Source of the DNA: Gigaspora margarita
Lineage: Eukaryota; Glomeromycota; Glomeromycetes; Diversisporales; Gigasporaceae
Assembly (NCBI GenBank): GCA_009809945.1
Contig: WTPW01000934.1
Span: 169,032 to 233,031, forward strand
Direction: 5' to 3'
Length of the DNA: 64,000 nucleotides
The translations under genes and the position numbers were made by a program. The notes under the pieces are model-generated. The model did not search any database and was not told the DNA's origin. It was given only the letters and a program-made list of their open reading frames with translations. Shown in pieces: positions 1-12,244 of this stretch (position 1 is the stretch's first letter; each line of letters opens with the position of its first letter).

Positions 1-279
1 ACCAACTGGATTCGGTGTTTTACATTACCCCCCCTCCCCTCCAGAGGAGGGGGGGAGGGGGGGGAGAGGGTGGTTCACATAGTAAAATTTTAAAAAAATT
101 TTTTTTTCGAAATTTTTTTTTCCGAATTTTTCCGTGACTGTAAAAATTTTCCGAAATATCCCGAAGCCCTATATATATTTATCTAATTTTTTTTTACTAT
201 GAGGGAGAGGGGGGGACTCTGAGGAGGGGGGGACTCTGAGGCGGGGGGGGGGTAATGTAAAACACCGAATCCAGTTGGT
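1..279. mobile_element. MITE with 34-bp perfect TIRs and G-rich interior
   Basis: The first 34 bases (ACCAACTGGATTCGGTGTTT, then TACATTA and a C run) are the exact reverse complement of 246-279. The interior alternates long G-rich runs at both ends with an AT-rich middle. No coding capacity. The left target duplication cannot be checked because the element starts at base 1, so the superfamily is unassigned. Confidence 0.85.
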
Positions 280-1541
280 CTCGCCTTAAATAGAATTATG
301 GAAAGAATGAAGATATTGATAGTTTAAACAATGTGAATAATGCAATAGTAAGAATTTAAATAATGTAGAGGATGAAAACAATGATTCAGAAAATTTAACT
401 ATTAATTGCACTTTGAAAAACATGTCAAAATTTTAAAAGTAACTTTTATGAATCGATCTTTTTGTTTTATAATTATAATAGTTTCGTCAATAGTTTCGTC
501 AATCGTCAATAGTTTCATCGATCATCAGTAATGATTTATTGAATGGTTTGATGACACAACCGTTAAAGTGAACTGAATTAAACATCATACTCACCTAGTG
601 ATTTTATATAAAAATACTATAATTGTTGCTCAATATTTAAAAGGGAAAAAAATAAAGTTGGGATAATTAGGATAAAGTTTTATGAACCAATGAAAATAAT
701 AGTGACATAAAACGTTTAAAGAGTGACACATGGGCAGATTGTCATGTCAGACCCATATAATTTACTGTACTCATTTAATTTGCATTAATCATTTTATTTA
801 GTGAGTGAATATAAAGAACCTTAATAATTTTATAAAACAAAAACTGCAAAATAAGTTTACAAACCAAGAATGTAAATACNTTTTTACCATTGTGCACAAT
901 TCATTTTATTCACATTATTTATTTCATTTAGTGAGTGAGTACAAAGAATATTTAATAATTTTACAAAATAAAACTGCAAAACAAGTTCTCAAAACAAAAA
1001 ATATTTCATTTGCATTAATTATTACATTCAGTGGTGAGTATAAAGAATATTTAATAATTTTATAAAATAAAACTGCAAATAAGTTAACAAAACAAGAAAA
1101 TAAATGCTTATTTACCATTATGTACAATTTATTAGTTTAGTCAGTAAATATAGAACTATTTATATTCTATATGAAGTTTAAAACTACATATGCAAAATCA
1201 ATTATATATTTTATTAGAAATTCTAAATATAAAAAATGTGTGCATTGTAATAAACTCAACCTGCATATTGTCTATCATTCTACTCTGATATAGCAACAAG
1301 GTGGACAATTAGAAATAAGAATATTGATGATATGTTCCAACTTAGAGCTATACAATATGAAGATGTGATTAATAGATCCCAATTGATAGGTTAAAGGAGG
1401 ATTTGTTGCCATATATTAACCAACCTAGTTCTTTATATGAAATTTTATATAAATTTTATTACTTTTTATTTATACAATGAACGTTTACAATATAATTAAT
1501 ATTATTAATAGTTGTATGGTTTTTTATTATTTGGTTATATA
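280..1541. other. AT-rich non-coding stretch with short diverged repeats
   Basis: No gene seen. A motif of about 100 bp containing 'AAAGAAxxTTTAATAATTTT' followed by 'ATAAAACTGCAAA' recurs three times between about 810 and 1085, making a loose tandem array. The short open frames here follow that repeat and are not credible genes. Confidence 0.5.
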
Positions 1542-1736
1542 CCGTAAAATTCGGACATGTGTACCCTGGTATTTACATTACTCAAATCTGTACTCAGGGT
1601 ACCTCTATATGGGGGTACACCGTATAGAGACAATATGTTTTGCTATATCTACCTGTAATATTACATAGTTTGTATAATACCTATATACCAGGGTATAAGT
1701 CACCGTTGGGCCTTTCAAACTGGCAAGGGATACACC

Positions 1737-3064
1737 CAGTGTTTAAAATTCAGATTCAAAATTACTTGCACAAATGCAAGTAATATACAAGTTTTAGTTG
1801 CACAAACAATTAATTGATTGCACATGAGTGCATATAAAAAAATTTTTACTTCATATATGTACATTAAAAATTATTAAATAAATATAGTAAAATCTTTAAT
1901 TTGCAAATTATCATTATATTTATTGGTTATTGTTTAACTAAAAGAGACTAACTTTTTAACTAAAGTGGTGCAGAATAAGAGGTTGAACTATCAGCTAAAT
2001 TGATATATATAAAGTTGTCCTCTAATATAATCACCTCCCATATAGTCACAAACTTTATATAATCATGCCAAAATATGATACTGTTTATTTATATTAAAAA
2101 CACTTCTACATGGTTACAATTATATTATAGTTACTATTATTTTAAAATTTGTTGGCCAATTTTAATAATAAAATTATTTCTTTACAATTATATTTTCTAT
2201 GCAATAATAAATGTTGCTTAGAAGAGCAGAATATATCTACTATAAAATTTTCATGTAAATTAGATAACTTTTAATTAGTATTATTTTTTCATTTTACTTA
2301 TTTATAAATATAGCAAATGTTTTTGTAAAAAAACATAAAATAAAAATTAAATTAATGAAATATCAATTGTTTTACATAAAAATTTTAAAAATAAATGTAT
2401 TTCATTCTCTTGAACAACTTTTTATATTGCATAAAAATTGATTTGCTTAGTATTATTTTGCCTTTTATATATAGTAGCAATCAATGTCTTTATATAAAAA
2501 TTTTTTATAATAAGTTTTAAGAATCTTTATATACAATTATTGATTATTGCTATATATGAAAGTCAAAATAATACTAAGCAAATCGATTCATGCAATAAAA
2601 CAAGTTGTTCAGGTGAACAAAATACATCTACTCTAAAATTTTATGTAAATCAGTTGATATATTATTAATATAAGTTTTTTTTTTTTACATTTCTATAAAA
2701 AAAATTATAACATTTTTTATTTATATTTATAGGTATATAAAACAAAAAATGGTCCTAATAAAGTTATCTGATTTGTATAAAAAAATAATAACTAATATTT
2801 TATTGATTATAATAAAGCTTCCAAAAAAAAAAAAATAAAATATAATTGCCTGATTATTTTTTGTACATTAAAATTTTAAATTCTTGTTGCATATTATTTT
2901 TTGTGCATAAAAATTATTTTAACTCTTGTTGCACATTATTTTTCTGTGCAATAATTTAAATTAATTTTAAATGCACACATATGCATTTACTTATCTAGGT
3001 TTTAATGCACAAAAACAAAAGTACTTGCACATGTGCATCTTGTGCAAGCCAATTTTAAACACTG
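1737..3064. mobile_element. Non-autonomous hAT element, family 1 (1.33 kb)
   Basis: The ends are CAGTGTTTAAAATT...AATTTTAAACACTG, flanked by an exact 8-bp duplication GATACACC (1729-1736 and 3065-3072). A CAGTG start and an 8-bp duplication are hallmarks of hAT transposons. Subterminal regions carry repeated TTGCACA/TGCACATGTGCA motifs, possible transposase-binding sites. No transposase. It sits inside the TA-type MITE at 1542-3104, so it inserted later. A second copy in opposite orientation forms the outer ends of the 24,480-29,262 composite. Confidence 0.9.
2255..2785. repeat. Long interior palindrome of hAT family 1
   Basis: About 530 bp of imperfect inverted repeat centred near 2,515. 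The arms include TTGATTTGCTTAGTATTATT on the left, answered by AATACTAAGCAAATC on the right, then GAACAACTT and AAGTTGTTC. The arms continue outward to TAGATAACTTT / AAAGTTATCT. Related copies occur at 26,010-26,190 and 28,370-28,545. Confidence 0.75.
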
Positions 3065-3106
3065 GATACACCACACAGGGGGTACCAATGTCCTAATTTT
3101 ATAGTA

Positions 3107-4000
3107 ATTTGGTCTTTTTTAATTTTCCAATTTAGAAATAAAGTACATCATTTCAAAATTAAGAACTTAAGTTGATTTGAATGGACCTAACTTGTGAAAT
3201 AATGCAGAATATATGCACTTAGAAGTTTCAACTATAGGACCTTTTCAGCAGTTCAAGCTTTTTTTAGCAGTATAGTATTTTGTAATGTGTAAGGCCATTC
3301 AAAGTTAATTTTTGGTTAACATACTCCTCCACTTCCCCTTTGATGCCTCTGGTAAAATGAATATATAAAAGAAGTAAAAATTAAAAAAATAAAAATATTG
3401 TAAACTATAAAAATAATGTGAAGGGGTGTGGTTTTGAAATTTGGTCCAAATTAAGCTTAATTAAAACTGTAATTCAAAACAACTCCTTATGTGTTATTTC
3501 ATGGTTATATAGCAAATATATAATAAAAAATAATTTAAAATAAAAAAAATAATTTAAAAAAAATTATTAAAATAAAAAATAATATTAAACTGAAAAAAAA
3601 CAAAAAATAAAATAAAATAAAATAAAAAACATCAAGAAAAAAATTAAATAATAAAAAATCCAATATTTTAGTTTATATTTGGCTGTTTACACATATGTTT
3701 CAGTTTATATTGAAAAGATTCAAAAAAAGAGCTTCTGAAGTGTTTTTTATTCAATTGTGAAGATCTAGATAAGTAAAAAGAAATATTTAAATTAATATAT
3801 AACTTTTATGGAAATAATAATTATTCAAATCAATACATTTTTATATTAATTTTAAGCAATCTGATTAGCTAAAAATTAACTTCAAACAGCCCTCATATAT
3901 GGTTATTTATGTTTGCAAGCTTCTTTATAACCTTTTATAATAAATCACAAATTTTTTAAAAAAATTTATTATATAAAGTAGAAAATAACTAATGTTCACT
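3107..4000. other. AT-rich non-coding stretch
   Basis: No gene recognised. It contains A-rich low complexity at 3,530-3,660 (AATAAAATAAAATAAA type) and otherwise unremarkable AT-rich sequence. Confidence 0.4.
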
Positions 4001-4280
4001 ACAGGTAATTATCACCTGTAATTTAAATAAATAAATAAAAGTAAACAATTTTTATTAAATAAATGTTAAATTTTATTAATATTAGCTTTATATATAGTAA
4101 AATTTAGCAAGAAATTTTTTATGCATAAAAAAAAGTAGTTTTATAGGCAAATTTTTAGGTTAGAAGCAATTTTAACAATTTTTAAAATTTTCTTTGTTTT
4201 GGTTATACAAAAATTAATTTACATGTTACACTGATCCTGAATTTTAATTGGCAAATTGACTACAGGTGATAATCACCTGT
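4001..4280. mobile_element. Small MITE-like element with palindromic ends
   Basis: Both ends carry a self-complementary motif: ACAGGTAATTATCACCTGTA at 4001-4020 and ACAGGTGATAATCACCTGT at 4262-4280. The same AGGTGATxATCACCT theme forms the ends of the 26,240-28,358 element (CCTAGGTGATATCACCTA), suggesting one family. No coding capacity and no clear target duplication. Confidence 0.55.
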
Positions 4281-5142
4281 GGTGTAAATTAGAAATATTC
4301 TATAAAGTATGTATAAAATATTTTAAGTTATTTTTATAAATAATTTTTGAAAATTTTGCTATAAGAAATTATAGTATATATGATTATTTATTCATTTTTT
4401 ATTCTATAAAAAAAAGTATTCTTGCATATAAAAATTTAAAAAAACTATAATAACAAATAATTACAATTTGCTCATGCTATATTGAATATCAAGAGAATGC
4501 TATATATATATTTCTGGTAAAATTAATAATTTTATAATTTGAAACTATTAAATCAGAATTCTACCATAACAAGAATGAGCTATCTTTTATTGGTTCAAAC
4601 TTGAATGCCTTTTTAATTTATATTGATTGATTGTTGTTTTATATCTATTGCTAACATTTATTCAAATACAAATATTACTTACTATACAATTATATGATTG
4701 TATATTCATATATTCATTATTTATCAACTGCATTTATATAAAATATTATAATACGTATATAGCTAGCTCCCTTTGAATGTATCAAGTGCCTTGTTTTGAT
4801 AGTAAAATCATCCAAAAAAGATCAGTAGGTCAAAGTTTATTCCAAATTTTGTAAATAAGCCGATATGATATAAGTGTTCTGATTTATGTTACGCCTAATG
4901 GTTCCAATTTATCAAAGCTATAATTACATTTGTTAAAACATTTAATATTTAGTTCAGCGAAATACATATCTGTATAAACTGATTTGTAGGGTGGGTTATT
5001 TGATCGATTCATGTAATAAACATACTTTTTAAAAAAAATTTAGCTATGTATTAATTTAATGATCGACATATCTCTATTCAAACAAAATAATAATAATCAG
5101 TAGGGCCTTATAATTTAATGCTTCGTACACTTATGTAACTTT
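4281..5142. other. AT-rich non-coding stretch
   Basis: No gene or mobile-element end recognised. Confidence 0.35.
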
Positions 5143-5307
5143 GATAGCTCTATGTTATAATAGATGAAATGACAAAATAAAAATAATTATGCACTATGAT
5201 AGCTCTATGTTATAACAGATGAAATGACAAAATAAAAATAATTATGCACTATGATAGCTCTATGTTATAACAGATAAAATGACAAAATAAAAATAATTAT
5301 GCACTAT
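5143..5307. repeat. 55-bp tandem repeat, three copies
   Basis: Unit begins GATAGCTCTATGTTATAACA and ends ATTATGCACTAT. Three near-identical copies in direct tandem differ at one or two positions, so the expansion is recent or homogenised. No open frame of note. Confidence 0.9.
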
Positions 5308-7330
5308 GATAAAGTAGACAAATAAAACAATAATAAGATAATTATAGATAATTATTGTGATATAATTATTATTATTATTTATATGTTTTATGGTGTCCCT
5401 GCCCGATATGAAAAAAAAAATCGTCTAAATCAAAACTTTTCGACTAAGCCGGCCGATTTTTTTTCAAGATCGATTGATTAATTTTATATCATTGTTGTGC
5501 CACGATCCTTATATGTATAGTATATTAAATTATTATTTTTTTTGTTAATGTTATTAAAATTCATCTATGATGCTTTATACTTATGCATGTGTTATCTCAA
5601 AGTCTGGCCAATTAATTGGTGCGGTGCGTCTTGAGTAAAAATGTCCTACGCTCTTAAAAATGTTCATACCTAACCTCAATCCTAAATCCAAACTCTAACG
5701 TGAAATAAATTTTTATATACAAACTAGGCGCCTGAGTTGCTTAAAGGGAGTTAGAGATGAGAATTCTACGTATATTGTCTTATATGCAATAGCAACGCAA
5801 GAATTTATGTTGCGATTAGGATCTATAACTACTATAGGCAGTCAGTGCAAGACCTCATATTTGTAACTAAGCTTCTCAACCATGAAAGCAGTGCAGGGAC
5901 TTCCTGTTTTGATTAGGCTCTATGCTATGATATCAATACATTAGAAGCAGTGTGACATTAGACATATGTCAAGCTATTTTAATACACATAGACTGAATAT
6001 GGGCATTGGACATATACCATGACATAGTACAGGTCAACATGTCCATTCTCTTATTCTTGCTTTTAAAAATTAAAAAACAATAGGGTTTGCCTTAAAGCTT
6101 TTTATTTTTTTTTTTACAGCAGATGTAGTATTTTCACGATTAACTATATTTTTCATAATTTACAAAGTGATTCTATAACAGATAAGATCTTTTAGTTAAT
6201 TTTTGCCGCATTATTGTCAATAGAATATATGACGTATTTTGTATTTATATCAAAGTTAATGATCAGTTTTCTTAAATTTTTGACATATTTATTTTTGAAA
6301 TTGGTGATTATTTATTATTTTCGGAATTTATTTTTTTTAATAATTGCCCTTTTTGCAATTGTAAATTTCTTTCGAATTTTTATGCAATATTATTAATTTA
6401 TATAAAAATACCATATGAAAATAACATATTATCAAAAAAAAAGTTTATCATTAGCAGTTAGCTCCAGATAGCTTCAATTTCATTTTCTGATTTATAAATT
6501 ACAAAACGGAAATAGGACTTTTTAAATTACCGTATTGATTATCATATGATAATTTCATAATAACTTAATAAATTGCTAGATATAATAAAATTCGAAAAAA
6601 ATTACATCGCAAAAAGTGATGATTATTAAAAAGTAAGCTTACTGGTACATAAAAATAAATAGAATTTATAGAACACTGATTTCAAAATAAATTCGTCGCT
6701 ATTTTAAATACTCATTCAAATTAGTTTAGAAGAGTGAAATTCATTAATTCATCAGTACTATTTAAATTATCATGTAACGGTAATACAACTTGATTTCTTT
6801 CTAATCATTAAGTGTGTTCTCAAGCAGCACTTTCAATGGTTAGCTAATGATCGTGATATTGCTCAAATTATTAAGATTAATTGAGTGGATAGCGCGGTTA
6901 TTAGAAGAAGAATTGGTAAAAAATTCACTGCTAAAACAGGAATTTTAACTTTTAGTCAATCAGAGCAGTTCTATAAAAAAAAAAAAAAAAAATCGCAACT
7001 CAGTTTTTTTGACCTAAGTGATATTCAACGGTCAATTTTTTCGGCCAATCAGATCGTTTAGTAAACACTTTGAGGGCGCTTGAAAACGGCCAAATCAGTT
7101 GTAAACTGTTTATATAATTAAAAGTAGCCATTCAGAAACCGTACATAAACGTAGTTTCACGTGTTATATAATGAAAATTAAATTGTATATTTATTGGACC
7201 ATGTCCAATGTCGGATCTGATTTGATTGGACTGGATTGGAGAAAGATGGTCCAACGTTTAGGTTCAATGTCCAGGTCCAATATTGAGTACAAAGATCTTT
7301 TGTTGTGATTAATGACTTGAACCGAATAAC
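5308..7330. other. Intergenic stretch without recognisable genes
   Basis: Mostly AT-rich. A short somewhat GC-richer stretch near 5,590-5,900 and a run with CGGTCAATTTTTTCGGCCAA near 7,030 stand out, but I cannot assign them. A 60-codon hydrophobic frame at 6,214-6,396 has no family features and is probably chance. Confidence 0.35.
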
Positions 7331-7560
7331 AAAATTGTCAACTGGTTAACCGATTTAACTAACCGGTACAATCACTCAGCCGCATTATTTCGGTTGATCC
7401 GGATCAACCGTGTTAATCGGGTCAACCGAGTTAATCGGTTCAACCGAATTTATCGGATCGGGTCAACTGAGTTAGCCGGTCAACCAAGTTAATTGGGTCA
7501 ACCGAGTTAGCTGGGTTAGCATAGCTAATGAGTTAACAAGATCAACTTTATCGGATCGGC
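7331..7560. repeat. Degenerate 18-bp minisatellite (GGGTCAACCGAGTTAAT)
   Basis: About ten imperfect copies of CGGGTCAACCGAGTTAAT and close variants, in direct tandem with some inverted half-units (GGTTGATCC). It is clearly GC-richer than the surroundings. Such blocks often form subterminal regions of hAT-type elements, but no ends were found here. Confidence 0.75.
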
Positions 7561-7847
7561 TGAAAAATCATCCGGCTAATTCTATTAGATGTTATGAGAA
7601 TAGCTATAACTAAGCAATGCAATAAACAAATTGTTATTTAACTTTTTAAATTTTGAAAGACAATTTATAATTACATTAAAATAAAATCAATGACAAAAGT
7701 TATAAAAATTAATAATCATTTTGAAAATTTGATTGACATCTTTCCTGAAATTTGAAGTTCTATAGCTATTTTTTTTAATGAAGTTGTTTAAATTCATGTA
7801 GTCCATATGCAGCAGGTGAGAAGATTGATGATTCTATATAATCTTAC

Positions 7848-8215
7848 CTGCATCAAAGAATTGCTTTTTCATTTCTAATTCATTAGAACTTTCAATATCT
7901 TTATTCCATTTGTTAGTATACTTGATATTTTCTCAGAAGTGGGTCTTTTTTCCGGATGAATTTAAGCTTTATCCTGTTGCAGATTTTTATCGCGAGTCCA
8001 ATATCACACGGTTCATCATCAAAATGCCTTTGTCCAGTTGATATTTCTCACATGATTATTTTGAATGAATAAATATGTGCTATAGTTGTACATGAATGTT
8101 TTTTGAGAATTTCTGGCGCTATATATGGTAAAATACCACAAATCTTATCTTCTATCGCATTTACGGCTGCAAGTCCTAAATCAGCAACATATCCACTATA
8201 TAACAGTCGATCGAG
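7848..8215 (-). pseudogene. TKL-type protein kinase, C-lobe fragment
   Basis: The minus strand reads through the activation segment and C-lobe of a kinase: YVADLGL (DFG region), PYIAPEIL (APE motif), IYSF, then EISTGQRHFDDEP and DIGLAIKICNRI. This is the pattern of the large tyrosine-kinase-like families in mycorrhizal fungi. The universal Trp of subdomain IX (MWEI) is a TGA at 8048-8050. The segment ends at a good donor site (GCAG|GTAAG at 7848/7847) and continues as readable exon-like sequence for only a few codons. The N-lobe and catalytic loop are not found upstream. It is a broken fragment, not a working kinase. Confidence 0.8.
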
Positions 8216-8723
8216 ATGTCACGCAGATCAGGTGAATAAATTTTTTACTATGAAATTTGAGTGATCGACACTCATATAAGAAATTCGATTTTCATAGTAA
8301 ATTGCAACGGTTAGCCATTTTCAATCATTGTTTTCAGGGGTTTCCTAAAAGGAAACTGCACTCACGGGATGCGGTGACGTTCAGAAAGTTAAATATTATG
8401 CGAAAAGTAAGTTTAAAACGAGATAAATAAGCAAAACTAAAAGAATCTTGCTCATAAAAATAACCTTTTGTTACATATTCTATAACACCTTGCAGTACAA
8501 TAGATCTTAACATTTCGCTGATTAACTAATGTATTTTTATGTAATATAAATATTCTTAACAACTTTACTCCGATTTTAAAAGCTTTTCAACAAAAAAAAA
8601 CGAAGTACTAAAATATTTTTTATTGTCAAGGACGAATTAAAGATTTAAGTAGAAAAATTATTATTGTAGCCACTTATACTATGCGAACTTAGTTTAGTTA
8701 TATTATACGAATAGTTAACAAAC

Positions 8724-9110
8724 ATGTATTACTGTATTAATAAAAGGCCACAGTGTGTAAAATTTGGTTTTATCGAAAATAGTATTACTACATATACTGT
8801 ATTTTTATTATTCACTAGTCGTATAGATAAGAAAAGAAACGAATTTGCAAAAAAAATAACAGACACAAGAAATCAATTATCTCATGAACTATTGAACAGA
8901 ATTATATAATTTTGGTACCATTCGATTCGTCTCATTGAAACGAATCGAATGGTACCAAAATTATATAATTCTGATCAATAGTTCATGAGATAATTAATTT
9001 TTTGTGCCTGCTATTTTTTTTGCAAACCCATCCATTTTCTTAGCACGAGGCCCATATTATAAATTCTTGTAAAGCATTGTTGGTACAATAAATAACAATA
9101 CAGCAAAAGT
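8724..9110. repeat. Inverted duplication with family A hairpin core
   Basis: Arms of at least 90 bp (8844-8935 and 8938-9026) are nearly perfect complements, with weaker pairing out to about 8,780 and 9,110. The centre is GGTACCATTCGATTCGTCTC opposite GAATCGAATGGTACC. Read from the outside inward, both arms encode related peptides (KKRNEFAKKITDTRN on plus, KKMDGFAKKIAGTKN on minus, both leading to LSHELL.RII). This suggests an inverted copy of a short coding segment rather than a simple MITE. The product is not recognised. Confidence 0.75.
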
Positions 9111-9631
9111 GTAAATGGTAGAAAATATAATTTTACTGTGAATATAGGTTTCTATATATTAAAAAAAAAGAAAAAACTTATTAGCAAAATTGCAATCTAT
9201 GTACTACAAAATGGGTTTTTTTAATTTACTCTATATTTTTATAAGATACCCTTCTTTCAAAGATGCATTTCACAAGAAGTTCTCGCCTGTGCGCATCTAA
9301 CAAGCTATTTTTTCATATTATTTATGCTGTTTGTTTTGTTGAATCTCTGGCAACATTTGTTTTAAAAAAGTTATATGTTGTGACTAAGACTTGGGGAGAA
9401 AATTTTTAAAATATGATTTTGTCAATTTGTGTAATTTATGAAAATCATATGATAAAAAATTAATGTGACATCTCAATCAACTGATAAATTACTTAGCAAA
9501 ATGTTACCACTGTGTAAATCTCGATGAAAGATCCTTTGAGAATGAGTTATGTGAAAATCAGTAACAATACAGTGCAATAAACTTAGTTTATACTTCTATT
9601 CTATTTTAGTCACTGGTTTGCAACAATGAAC
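9111..9631. other. AT-rich non-coding stretch
   Basis: No gene or repeat boundary recognised. Confidence 0.35.
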
Positions 9632-9790
9632 TAGGTGCGGATAGGCTGGGTCAGACCGGGCCTGCTTCAACCTGAACTTAGCCCAAAAATTATTTGTAAG
9701 CCCAAGCCCAGCCTATAAAAAAAGCCCATGAATAAACTGGGCTGGGCCCTATTTAAAACTATACCTGACCTGATCTGGCCTGCAGATTTA
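9632..9790. repeat. GC-rich block with GGCTGGGTC/AGCCCA motifs (possible hAT end)
   Basis: Begins TAGGTGCGGATAGGCTGGGT and carries repeated AGCCCA/GGGCT motifs on both strands, unlike the AT-rich flanks. This resembles Ac-type hAT ends, where short GC-rich motifs repeat subterminally. A related block at 22,985-23,166 may be the other end of the same decayed element, with the minus-strand hAT transposase (12.2-16.5 kb) between them. No matching target duplication was seen. Confidence 0.45.
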
Positions 9791-12244
9791 TATGCATTAC
9801 TAAAATATTTTATTTACATAATTCCTAGAACACCTAATAAAAATTGACCATATGATGTTTTAGCCAATTCGTTTAAGTTTATAATTTCAGGAATAATAAG
9901 ATTCAGTAACAGATATATCAAATACATAATTTAATAAGATAAGGTGACTAATATATTATCAGAAGGGGTAAATGAAATGAAATATAAAATGAACAAACTA
10001 TTTTTAATGTAGTAAACCTATTATAATGAATTGACTTCAAGTTAAATTTAATCTAGAGATTTTAGTTGAGTTGCTAATTAGGTTAGAAAATTTGATTCAG
10101 CAGTTAATATTACATTCCTTTTATAAGGAGGAAGAGCAAAAATAAATAATAAAAAATTATATAATGTATTTTATCTGAGAAAAAGAACTTTGTATGTATA
10201 ATTTTTTAGCCAAAATTATCATGATATAGTGATCAGATCTGCATCATTTTAAAGTATATGATTAGAATTTGGGTTTGCTAATTATTCATTTCTAATTATT
10301 TTTCTTTTCTTGTTGAAGATGAAAAATTTGGGTTTAAAAATTTCTATTCCTATTCTTTGACAAGATCCATTTTTGTGCAAACAAAGTATTTATTAATTTC
10401 TAATTATTTTTTGTTCCTTTTCAAAGATAAAAATATATAATTGACTTATATAAATTTTTTACTTGGTTTTCATTTATCATAATTTTTCATGCATCTTGGT
10501 TGCTTGGAATTCTAACCTGAGTTTTATTTTTAAACCAGTTGACAAATTCATAATCATATTTTAACTTTTTTAATAGCAGCACATGTTTGAGTAATATATT
10601 TGTTACAATAGTCTAATTTATATTCATTTCTTTTTACATTACTTGTTAAGGTTTATTGGTTGACATGAACAGTTTTACATAAATTTTCATACAAACTAAG
10701 CACACCAAACATGATGGACAAGCATTCGAACAAAAATTTAAAATCATTGATATTATTGTTATAGCAATCATAAAAATGTTCATTATTATACAAAAATAGC
10801 TTTTATTATTTTATTATACAGACAATTTTTATCAGGTATTCCAGGAAATATAAAAAGAGCTGTAACTACTATTTTCATAATATTTAGAACACTTAATAAA
10901 ATTGACTGTATGATTTTTTTGCTGATTTATTAAATTTGTGATTTTAGCATGATCCATATAATAAAAAACTATATTCTGTATTATGGATGTTTTACAAATT
11001 GTTATGTCAATTTTATTGAACTTTTGTATCATTCAGCCACTTTTTACCTGGTATTGAAAATAGCAGTAATGCATAATTCAATAAATTAAAATTTCAAATT
11101 ACTGAAAAGCTTTATGATTTAATTTTAATATTTAATTAAAGACTATACATATTCAAAGGTAAATTTAAAATTATTACTTATTGTCAATTACTACTTGCCC
11201 TTAATGCATTGGTCTTACAAAATGTTACTATTATGGATTTATTCTCAATATTGTAGATTTATTTAGCTCATGAAATATCTTGGCCAGGTGTAAATGGAGG
11301 ATAGGGGCCAAACCTGCTCCTAAATATGCAATCCAGCATGAAAGATAAAATTAACCAAGGCTACTAATTGGCTATGGAATTCATAACTGATTATGAGGCA
11401 TATTTTAGCATTAATTTGAAAACCTGAATAAAACTAGCTTGAAGCATAAACATTATCATGCTTTAACAATAATAATAAATGATATTCAGCCTAAAAAGTT
11501 AAAAGTTAATAAGGTTAGTAATTTCCTTGTTAACTAAGTTTTTTTATAAAATTTACTAATATATAACCATTTGTTAACACTATATATAAAGCAATATTAT
11601 TAAAATTAAATTATTAAAAATGCAAAATAATTTAGTGCTAATTTACCTGAATTCTCCATATACAAAGTTTCCAAATAGTCAATAACAATTTTGATTTAAA
11701 AAAAATAAAAAAAAATAAAAGTAACAATTTATTGCTTTAAGTGGATAATGTGCTATTTTTTGTCCAGTTTCATTCCTTTGAAATTCTCAACCAATCTTGC
11801 CTACATATTAATGTTTCAATAGTTTCTAGAGTAAGATTTGATCTATAATCGTTAACAATTCTTTCTGCTATGCTAAATGCCTAATTAACAAAGTTATGAA
11901 TTAGTTTATACACATTATATTTGTGAGAAATATGATTCTGAACAACAATCATGGGAAATGTTTTAATTTTTCGTAATTATATTATTATAAAATTAGACTT
12001 TCTGTACAATGTGTAGGGTTTTTTTTTAAAAAAAACTGACTATTAACTTTGTAGAGCTTAGTTCTATGCATAAAGTTATCAGTCTGTTTTTTTTTTAAAA
12101 AATTGTGATTGTAAAAAGTTTTAATATTTTAAAAAATACTGTTTTTGGAGCAGTATGTGAACTATAATCACAAAAAATTAAAAATATTTCCTATTGCCAT
12201 GTATAAGCTTTAAGCACCATATATATAATAAACTTGCTTACTAA
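9791..12244. other. AT-rich stretch inside the presumed hAT element
   Basis: No gene seen. Two diverged copies of a segment of about 65 bp (AGAACACCTAATAAAAATTG at 9,829 and AGAACACTTAATAAAATTG at 10,887) indicate an old internal duplication. Confidence 0.4.

Larger units (their letters stand above)
1542..3104. mobile_element. Tc1/mariner-like MITE (TA target), split by a hAT MITE
   Basis: The left end CCGTAAAATTCGGACATG and the reverse complement of the right end CTATAAAATTAGGACATT match, each flanked by TA (1540-1541 and 3105-3106). Without the inner hAT insertion the element is about 230 bp. Related ends (CCATAAATTTTGGTGC) bound the MITE at 62,739. The TA flanks and terminal sequence suggest a Tc1/mariner-mobilised MITE; this is inference from ends only. 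Confidence 0.65.

Noticed and set aside
805..1127. Overlapping open frames on both strands
   Set aside because: They follow a short tandem repeat (AAGAATATTTAATAATTTTA) and repeat the same phrases; not a gene.
6214..6396. Small hydrophobic protein of 60 codons
   Set aside because: No homology features, in AT-rich sequence where Phe/Ile/Leu-rich frames arise by chance.
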